From: Clostridia bacterium
GTDB lineage: Bacteria; Bacillota; Clostridia; Peptostreptococcales; Anaerovoracaceae
Assembly (NCBI GenBank): GCA_900766045.1
Contig: CAAFTW010000073.1
Coordinates: forward strand, 1-27,143
DNA: 27,143 nucleotides
Direction of reading: 5' to 3'
Shown here: positions 23,040 to 27,143 of the stretch, in pieces
Layout of the letters: each line of letters opens with the position of its first letter
Numbering within the stretch: the stretch's first letter is position 1
Notes under the pieces: generated by a model
What the model was told of the DNA's origin: nothing
The model's database searches: none
The model's input: only the letters and a program-made list of their open reading frames with translations
Made by a program: the position numbers and the translations under genes

Positions 23040-23123
23040 ATGTATCAGATACGTGCAGATCCGGCGTCTGAAACAGATAAATATAAACAGTTATCAAAGA
23101 AGATAATTTTGTCTGGAACTTAA
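23040..23123 (+). CDS. 27-aa small ORF between terminator and last micropilin
   Basis: ATG 23040 follows GGAGG by 5 bases and reads 27 mostly polar codons (starting MYQIRADPASETDKYKQL) to TAA. It has no membrane segment and no recognised family. It may be a decayed gene or a leader. Confidence 0.25.
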   Translation: MYQIRADPASETDKYKQLSKKIILSGT

Positions 23124-23179
23124 TATCGGCAATAGACGATATGACTGGAAATTGCGTGTACAACTATCCTATTTTCATT

Positions 23180-23211
23180 TGCTCGGACACAGAAGAAAAA
23201 TAGTCTGAGCA
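23180..23211 (+). other. hairpin in the leader of the last micropilin
   Basis: TGCTCGGAC (23180-23188) pairs with GTCTGAGCA (23203-23211), 9 bp with one G-T pair, loop of 14. It is 35 bases before the start codon. The following TTTT is too short for a confident terminator; an mRNA-stability or control element is possible. No clear promoter was found in 23124-23246. Confidence 0.4.
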
Positions 23212-23246
23212 GCATTTTCACAATATTTTAAGGAGAAGGATTACTT

Positions 23247-23417
23247 ATGAATACATTTTTACAGGAATATGGTGTAATTATCGTGGCAGTACTGGTTACT
23301 CTGGCTATGGTGGGAATCGCGGTATTTTTTGGCGATCAGGTTCAGGAAGGAATTACGACTGTTCTGAATAAATTTATGAAGCTGGTTTCTGAGGCAACAC
23401 CGGGTGGTGTGCGCTAA
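23247..23417 (+). CDS. 56-aa Flp-like micropilin, probably the major one
   Basis: Reads MNTFLQEYGVIIVAVLVTLA onward, 56 aa, with a single hydrophobic helix and a soluble tail ending in ATPGGVR. AAGGAGAAGGA precedes it. An in-frame TAA lies 5 codons upstream of ATG, inside the ribosome-site region, with no start codon between, so the start is certain. Glu-Tyr-Gly at residues 7-9 matches mature Flp pilins. It stands apart from the other three, behind a terminator and hairpin, consistent with separate and perhaps higher expression. Confidence 0.7.
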   Translation: MNTFLQEYGVIIVAVLVTLAMVGIAVFFGDQVQEGITTVLNKFMKLVSEATPGGVR

Positions 23418-23451
23418 TAAGCTGCGATCAGAATACATGAAAAGGAAATAT

Positions 23452-23709
23452 ATGGGGAAAGAGGCAGAACGGGAGGTCAAGACGCTCTGCCTCATTTTTT
23501 GTATTCTGATATTTCTTGTCCTGACAGGAGGAAGGACACCCCAGGAAGAACAGAAAGCTGACTATCGATTTATTTCTGCCGAAGGTCTCGGTACTCTGAA
23601 AGAGTCTTCGCGGTGGAAGACTGACGCAGAGTGGAACCAGCAGCTCTGCGCTTCTCTGAATAAAAACAGTGACCGTGAAGCAAGGTGGGTGTATATTTTT
23701 CGGCAGTAG
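23452..23709 (+). CDS. 85-aa hypothetical membrane-anchored protein
   Basis: After a short charged start (MGKEAEREVK), a membrane segment (TLCLIFCILIFLVLTGG) precedes a polar extracytoplasmic part of ~55 residues rich in Trp and charged residues. I choose ATG 23452, preceded by AAAAGG at 6-9 bases; ATG 23437 and upstream codons are in frame but lack a site. It lies 34 bases after the micropilin and is probably cotranscribed. Function unknown. Confidence 0.5.
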   Translation: MGKEAEREVKTLCLIFCILIFLVLTGGRTPQEEQKADYRFISAEGLGTLKESSRWKTDAEWNQQLCASLNKNSDREARWVYIFRQ

Positions 23710-23840
23710 CGGAAATATGTGCCGGAATCCTGGCAAAATGAGATGTTGAGCAGAGAAGGAAAGCTCGGAAGCTACAATTATATTTTCTTGCTGAAGGAAA
23801 ATAAAGTTGTATTTCGACAACAAAAAATAATCATTGCGTG
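23710..23840 (+). other. intergenic region with AT-rich hairpin
   Basis: No gene seen. ACAA...TATTTTC (23774-23787) pairs with GAAAATA...TTGT (23797-23810) in an interrupted stem. It may end block B transcription, but it has no clean T-run. Confidence 0.35.
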
Positions 23841-23869
23841 TTGACATATGAGAACAAAAAAGTTATTAT
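23841..23869 (+). promoter_or_regulatory. promoter of the dapA-dapB transcript
   Basis: A perfect -35 TTGACA (23841-23846) and -10 TATTAT (23864-23869) are 17 bp apart. Transcription should start near 23876, just ahead of the riboswitch. Confidence 0.85.
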
Positions 23870-23882
23870 TGAATCACAAATT

Positions 23883-24053
23883 GAGATAGAGGATGCGTCG
23901 GGCTAACAGTACGGCTTCTGAAAATGCTATGCAGAGCAGGGAAGTCAGAAAGGAGCAGACGCCGAGGGTATCACTGCTGCAGGGGTGATATATCCGGGCG
24001 GACAGAATAAGATCTGTCTGACTGTCGCATAAATATATGCGGAGCGCTATCCT
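23883..24053 (+). ncRNA. lysine riboswitch (L box) aptamer
   Basis: A cis-acting RNA that binds lysine and represses lysine-pathway genes. The conserved parts appear in the known order: GATAGAGGATGCG (P1/P2 entry), ACAGTA, AGAAAGGAGCAGACGCCGAG, GGGCGGAC and CTGACTGTCGC, and GCGGAGCGCTATC closing P1. GATAG (23885-23889) pairs with CTATC (24047-24051). P3 is GGTATCACTGC...; P4 is GGACAGA/TCTGTCT; P5 is CGCATAAATATATGCG. It lines up closely with the lysC leader of Bacillus subtilis as I remember it. It lies between a consensus promoter and dapA, the first lysine-branch gene, so feedback control by lysine is expected. Confidence 0.92.
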
Positions 24054-24224
24054 TGATAAGAACACCTGAATTGTCAGTTTTGGCTGAGAGCTGCGATGAG
24101 CATGCCCTGCACGGAGAAACAGGCCGTGACCCGTTGGATGAGAGAGGGGTACTAGCTGTTAAATAGTGCGAATGCATTTTCTTCGTGTATGCTGACTGCA
24201 GTAATTCGGGAATGATAGTTATCA
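24054..24224 (+). promoter_or_regulatory. long expression region between lysine aptamer and terminator
   Basis: About 170 bases of structured-looking sequence of unknown kind. AGCTGC (24089-24094) can pair with GCAGCT (24226-24231) on the 5' side of the terminator and so could act as an antiterminator. CGAAT...ATTCG and ATGCAT...TATGCT suggest another stem at ~24170-24206. I see no T-box motif and no gene. Confidence 0.45.
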
Positions 24225-24254
24225 AGCAGCTGATTCCGTATCAGCTGCTTTTTT
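24225..24254 (+). terminator. terminator of the lysine riboswitch
   Basis: AGCAGCTGAT, loop TCCGT, ATCAGCTGCT, then TTTTT. A perfect 10-bp stem with a T-run, 55 bases before dapA. It is expected to form when lysine is bound. Confidence 0.88.
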
Positions 24255-24308
24255 GTTCATCTCAATGCATTCTTTACTATTATCTGTTAAGAATCAGGAG
24301 GTTCTAAA

Positions 24309-25205
24309 ATGGCAAACGAAGTTTTCAGAGGAATTGCAACAGCATTGATTACACCGTTCAACGAGGACGGAAGTGTGGATTTTGACAGCTACGGAAAGTT
24401 GATTGACTGGCAGATTGAACAGGGAATCAATGCTCTGGTAATTGCAGCAACGTCTGGTGAAGGTCCTACACTTTCCGACGCTGAGCATAAAAAGTGCATT
24501 GAGTTTGCAGTAGAGCGTGCTGACCATCGTGTTCCGATCATTGCAGGAACAGGAAGCAACGACACGAACTACGGACTGCAGCTGACCAGATTTGCCTGCC
24601 AGGCAGGAGCTGACGGATGTCTCGTCGTTACACCGTACTATAACAAGGCTACACAGAATGGTCTGGTACGTATGTACAGTGAATTCGCTGATGCATCTAC
24701 AAAGCCGATTATTATTTACAACGTTCCGTCCAGAACAGGCGTTGATGTTAAGCCGGAAACTTACGCAAAGCTCGCAGAGCATGAAAATATCGCAGGAATC
24801 AAGGAAGCAAACGGAAATCTGTCCGAGATTCTGGATACCGTTTCCATGGTCGGCGACAAGCTTACTGTTTACTCCGGAAATGATGACCAGATCGTTCCGA
24901 TCCTGTCCCTTGGAGGAAAGGGATGCATTTCCGTTCTGTCCAACGTTCTTCCTAAGGAAACCGTTGAGATTACAGACCGCTGGTTTGCTGGTGATACTGC
25001 AGGCGCTGCAGAGCTGCAGATCCGCTTCCGTGATCTTATCCGTGCTCTGTTCTGTGAAGTCAACCCGATTCCGGTCAAGGCAGCAGTAGCAGCAATGGGA
25101 AGATGCAAGAATGTACTCCGCGCTCCGATGTATCCAATGGAAGAGCAGAATCGTCAGCGTCTTCTGGATGCAATGAGAGCACAGGGGGTTGAGATTAATG
25201 ACTAA
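24309..25205 (+). CDS. dapA: 4-hydroxy-tetrahydrodipicolinate synthase
   Basis: DapA condenses pyruvate with aspartate semialdehyde, the first committed step toward diaminopimelate and lysine. The 298-aa protein has the family's features: the Schiff-base Lys165 (GIKEANG), catalytic Tyr137 (IIYNVPSRTG), Tyr110-111 (VVTPYYNK) and Arg142. The usual Thr-Thr-Gly-Glu motif reads Thr48-Ser49-Gly-Glu, a mild substitution. CAGGAGG lies 8 bases before ATG 24309. It is controlled by the lysine riboswitch and overlaps dapB by 8 bases. Confidence 0.96.
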   Translation: MANEVFRGIATALITPFNEDGSVDFDSYGKLIDWQIEQGINALVIAATSGEGPTLSDAEHKKCIEFAVERADHRVPIIAGTGSNDTNYGLQLTRFACQAGADGCLVVTPYYNKATQNGLVRMYSEFADASTKPIIIYNVPSRTGVDVKPETYAKLAEHENIAGIKEANGNLSEILDTVSMVGDKLTVYSGNDDQIVPILSLGGKGCISVLSNVLPKETVEITDRWFAGDTAGAAELQIRFRDLIRALFCEVNPIPVKAAVAAMGRCKNVLRAPMYPMEEQNRQRLLDAMRAQGVEIND

Positions 25206-25932
25206 GGTAATCGTTACCGGCGCAGCCGGACATATGGGAAAGATTGTGGAAAGACTGGTCAGTGAAGCTTCGGATATGGAAGTTGCTGCCAGAGTCAGCC
25301 CGAGCGGAAATGACGGGACACTGCAGCACCTGGAAGACTATACCGGTGAAGCTGATCTGGTTATCGATTTTTCTCACCATGCTGGCACAAAAGAACTGAT
25401 GGACTACTGCACGGAGCATAAGGTGCCTGTAGTCGTTGCTACAACCGGACAGACGGATGAAGAGAAAGAAATGATACGGAAGGCCGCAGAGCAGATTCCG
25501 GTATTCTATTCCGCAAATATGTCAGTTGGAGTAGCTTTCCTTACGAAGATCGTAAAGTTAGCTGCACAGGTATTCCCGGATGCAGATGTAGAGATCGTCG
25601 AAGCACACCATAACCGCAAGCTTGATGCACCGAGCGGAACGGCTCTGATGCTCGCTGACGCGGTGAAAGAGGTCCGTCAGGACGCAGAATACCATTGCGG
25701 CCGTTCAGGACACTGCAAGCGCGAAAAGAACGAAATTGGCATCTCCTCCATCCGCATGGGAAATGTTGTCGGAGAGCACGAGGTTTTCTTTAATACAGGA
25801 AGCCAGACAATCAAACTCCAGCATTCCGCACATGACCGCGCTCTGTTTGCAGAAGGTGCATTGGATGCAGCGAGATTTCTGCTGAAGCAGAAGGCCGGAC
25901 TGTACGGCATGGATAACCTGATGGCGGAATAA
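25198..25932 (+). CDS. dapB: 4-hydroxy-tetrahydrodipicolinate reductase
   Basis: DapB reduces the DapA product with NAD(P)H in the diaminopimelate/lysine pathway. The nucleotide-binding loop is TGAAGHMGK (7-15). VVVATTGQTDEE and FYSANMSVGV follow, and the catalytic block EAHHNRKLDAPSGTA (135-149) carries His137/His138 and Lys141. The start is ATG 25198, 9 bases after GGGGG and overlapping the dapA stop; an upstream ATG 25189 is less likely. The 244-aa length is typical. Confidence 0.96.
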   Translation: MTKVIVTGAAGHMGKIVERLVSEASDMEVAARVSPSGNDGTLQHLEDYTGEADLVIDFSHHAGTKELMDYCTEHKVPVVVATTGQTDEEKEMIRKAAEQIPVFYSANMSVGVAFLTKIVKLAAQVFPDADVEIVEAHHNRKLDAPSGTALMLADAVKEVRQDAEYHCGRSGHCKREKNEIGISSIRMGNVVGEHEVFFNTGSQTIKLQHSAHDRALFAEGALDAARFLLKQKAGLYGMDNLMAE

Positions 25933-26130
25933 TTTGTAACAAAATAAAAAACATCAGGTATTAAAGGGGTAATTTTTTAGGGCAGAGCAAATTTATCTGA
26001 ACGAACAATTAACTTTCTTTCAGAAATCACGACTTGCTCTGTCCATTGAATTTTCAATGGTTATTCGTAATAAAGCGTGGTTGAAAAACAGAGTGTGAAA
26101 AATAAAAATCTGTTTTTCGTAAATTTCTTG
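25933..26130 (+). other. dapB-tRNA intergenic region with two hairpins
   Basis: No gene seen. CAGAGCAA (25983-25990) pairs with TTGCTCTG (26034-26041), with an inner TCTGA/TCAGA. Next to it CCATTGAA pairs with TTCAATGG (26043-26060, loop TT). These may terminate the dapAB transcript, though the T-tract is weak. Confidence 0.4.
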
Positions 26131-26159
26131 TTGACAATGTGCCGATCCTTTGGTATATT
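26131..26159 (+). promoter_or_regulatory. promoter of the tRNA array
   Basis: A perfect TTGACA (26131-26136) and TATATT (26154-26159) are 17 bp apart, ~56 bases before tRNA-Met. Confidence 0.85.
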
Positions 26160-26214
26160 AGTTCATGCAGTCGGCAAGAGCGTTGAGAGCGAAGGAAACC
26201 GATTGGAATGATAT

Positions 26215-26288
26215 GGCGGTGTAGCTTAGTTGGCTAGAGCGTCCGGTTCATACCCGGAAGGTCGGTGGTTCGACTCCACTCGCCGCTA
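26215..26288 (+). tRNA. tRNA-Met (CAT), elongator type
   Basis: The acceptor GGCGGTG pairs with CGCCGCT, and the anticodon loop TTCATAC gives CAT. CCA is not encoded. The sequence resembles Firmicutes elongator tRNA-Met; the G1-U72 pair and absence of the GGG/CCC anticodon stem argue against an initiator. Confidence 0.92.
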
Positions 26289-26295
26289 CTTATAT

Positions 26296-26371
26296 GGGCG
26301 CTTAGCTCAGCTGGGAGAGCATCTGCCTTACAAGCAGGAGGTCATAGGTTCGAGCCCTATAGCGCCCACCA
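26296..26371 (+). tRNA. tRNA-Val (TAC)
   Basis: The acceptor GGGCGCT pairs with AGCGCCC, the anticodon loop CTTACAA gives TAC, and CCA is encoded at 26369-26371. Confidence 0.95.
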
Positions 26372-26416
26372 ATTTCATCTTTTACAGATGATCCGCAGAG
26401 ACGAAAATAAAGATGT

Positions 26417-26493
26417 GGCCAAGTAGTTCAGTTGGTTAGAATGCCAGCCTGTCACGCTGGAGGTCACCGGTTCGAACCCGGTCTTGGTCGCCA
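26417..26493 (+). tRNA. tRNA-Asp (GTC)
   Basis: The acceptor GGCCAAG pairs with CTTGGTC, the anticodon loop CTGTCAC gives GTC, the discriminator is G, and CCA is encoded at 26491-26493. Confidence 0.95.
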
Positions 26494-26506
26494 ATTTTAA
26501 ATTATG

Positions 26507-26535
26507 TTGCATTTCATCGTTGAGTGTGGTATGAT
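26507..26535 (+). promoter_or_regulatory. internal promoter in the tRNA array
   Basis: TTGCAT (26507-26512) and TATGAT (26530-26535) are 17 bp apart, 11 bases before tRNA-His. It could transcribe the His-Gln-Cys part independently. Confidence 0.6.
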
Positions 26536-26546
26536 TTAACCTATGT

Positions 26547-26620
26547 GGTGGGTGTCGTCAAGTGGTTAAGACACAGGATTGTGATTCCTGCATGCGTGGG
26601 TTCAAATCCCACTACCCACC
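26547..26620 (+). tRNA. tRNA-His (GTG)
   Basis: The acceptor GTGGGTG pairs with TACCCAC, with an extra G at position -1 (26547) opposite the discriminator C, the tRNA-His hallmark. The anticodon loop TTGTGAT gives GTG. CCA is not encoded. Confidence 0.94.
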
Positions 26621-26642
26621 CTTTGAAATTTAATAGCATCGT

Positions 26643-26717
26643 TGGGGTATCGCCAAGTGGTAAGGCAATGGATTCTGATTCCATCATGCGCAGGTTCGAA
26701 TCCTGCTACCCTAGCCA
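26643..26717 (+). tRNA. tRNA-Gln (CTG)
   Basis: The acceptor TGGGGTA pairs with TACCCTA. The anticodon loop TTCTGAT gives CTG, the reader of CAG codons. The discriminator is G and CCA is encoded at 26715-26717. Confidence 0.92.
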
Positions 26718-26719
26718 AC

Positions 26720-26794
26720 GGCGACATGGCCAAGTGGTAAGGCAAAGGTCTGCAAAACCTCTATTCCCCAGTTCGAATCTGGGTGTCGCCTCCA
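26720..26794 (+). tRNA. tRNA-Cys (GCA)
   Basis: The acceptor GGCGACA pairs with TGTCGCC, the anticodon loop CTGCAAA gives GCA, the discriminator is T, and CCA is encoded at 26792-26794. It begins 2 bases after tRNA-Gln. Confidence 0.95.
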
Positions 26795-26798
26795 TCTT

Positions 26799-26843
26799 AA
26801 ACCTGTTGAAACAGTTAGAAATACTGGTTCGGCAGGTTTTTTT
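26799..26843 (+). terminator. terminator of the tRNA array
   Basis: AAACCTG (26799-26805) pairs with CAGGTTT (26833-26839), with an inner CAGT/ACTG stem, and a seven-T run ends it. Confidence 0.82.
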
Positions 26844-26871
26844 ATACGTTGAAGCAGGAGCATTCCATAGA

Positions 26872-27012
26872 ATGGAAGAAATGCAAAATTATGTAAGTGT
26901 CCTGGTGTCAGAATTTAAGACCATATTCGAGCGTGGAATGATCATGGGTGTCAGGACAGTTCGGGCTGGCAGAAAAGGAGAGGACAGACAAGAAAGCATA
27001 TGTAATACATGA
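26872..27012 (+). CDS. 46-aa hypothetical ORF
   Basis: From ATG 26872 (AGGAG 11 bases upstream) 46 codons run to TGA. The first half is amphipathic (MEEMQNYVSVLVSEFKTIFE), the second basic. No family is recognised, and chance is possible. It lies between two terminators. Confidence 0.25.
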   Translation: MEEMQNYVSVLVSEFKTIFERGMIMGVRTVRAGRKGEDRQESICNT

Positions 27013-27055
27013 AGCAGGCGGACCGTAAACGGTAAATAGCACGTGCCTTGATTTA

Positions 27056-27083
27056 AAAAGCCACCGGCGTTTCGGTGGCTTTT
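27056..27083. terminator. bidirectional terminator
   Basis: AAAAGCCACCG (27056-27066), loop GCGTTT, CGGTGGCTTTT (27073-27083): a perfect 11-bp stem with A-run and T-run, so it works on both strands. It lies just downstream of the leftward gene at the window's edge. Confidence 0.85.
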
Positions 27084-27091
27084 GGTGTATG

Positions 27092-27143
27092 CTATTCTGT
27101 TTTCATTTCTTCCGGTTTCGGGATTTCCGGTACTGAGCATTTC
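27092..27143 (-). CDS. C-terminus of a leftward gene (partial)
   Basis: Read leftward, the last codons give a Pro/Glu-rich tail (KCSVPEIPKPEEMKTE) and the stop TAG at 27094-27092. The stop is followed after 8 bases by the perfect terminator hairpin, which supports a real gene end. The product cannot be named. The other leftward frame here, which stays open through the terminator, is less credible. Confidence 0.55.
   Translation of the reverse strand, partial: KCSVPEIPKPEEMKTE

Noticed and set aside
24054..24224. T-box leader upstream of dapA
   Set aside because: No TGGNACCGCG-type T-box sequence is present; the aptamer just upstream matches the lysine riboswitch instead.
26524..26871. Plus-strand frame open across tRNA-His, tRNA-Gln and tRNA-Cys
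   Set aside because: It runs through three clear tRNA genes; only the part after 26872 is kept, as a low-confidence small ORF.
1..27143. CRISPR array
   Set aside because: No set of regularly spaced direct repeats was seen anywhere; the only direct repeats noted are isolated pairs.

Overview
The window looks like the chromosome of a low-to-mid-GC, single-membrane Firmicute, most likely a clostridium of the Lachnospiraceae type. The grounds are strong GGAGG ribosome binding sites, an LCP-family wall-polymer ligase, Lgt, a lysine riboswitch ahead of dapA-dapB, tRNA genes with or without an encoded CCA, and the style of the surface proteins. This assignment is an inference from gene content, not a database match.

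Layout. Positions 1-1600 hold the start of a leftward exported protein, a 28-codon reading frame and a complete tyrosine recombinase. Positions 1743-6091, all leftward, encode maf (with an acidic insertion), a secreted transglutaminase-like protein and a secreted SGNH hydrolase. Positions 6438-9136, rightward, encode an LCP protein and an SppA-type membrane protease, both with Ser-rich tails. A tRNA-Ser gene with a strong terminator follows. After it comes a patchwork (9390-10930): a decayed gene fragment, a RelB/YoeB-type toxin-antitoxin pair between two 24-bp near-identical repeats, a run of palindromes, and an orphan phage-like regulator gene.

The main item is a type IVb (Tad/Flp-like) filament or secretion system split into two blocks. 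Block A (11198-16833) has a CpaB-like SAF protein, a TadZ-like protein with a degenerate P-loop, a divergent 514-aa TadA/CpaF-type ATPase, TadB-like and short TadC-like membrane proteins, two related 46-52 aa membrane peptides, and two proteins with an N-terminal membrane anchor. Block B (19050-23709) has a TadE-like protein, a second 359-aa TadA/CpaF ATPase, a fused TadB/TadC-like protein, four tiny Flp-like pilins (36-58 aa), another TadE-like protein and an 85-aa membrane protein. The housekeeping genes lgt and ychF lie between the blocks. The micropilins carry the Flp Glu-Tyr-Gly signature at residues 7-9, so they appear to start almost where a processed Flp pilin would start. No prepilin peptidase is visible in the window.

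The right end is housekeeping: a consensus promoter, a lysine riboswitch with an unusually long expression region and terminator, dapA-dapB, then a six-gene tRNA array (Met, Val, Asp, His, Gln, Cys) with an internal promoter. The window closes with a bidirectional terminator and the 3' end of a leftward gene.
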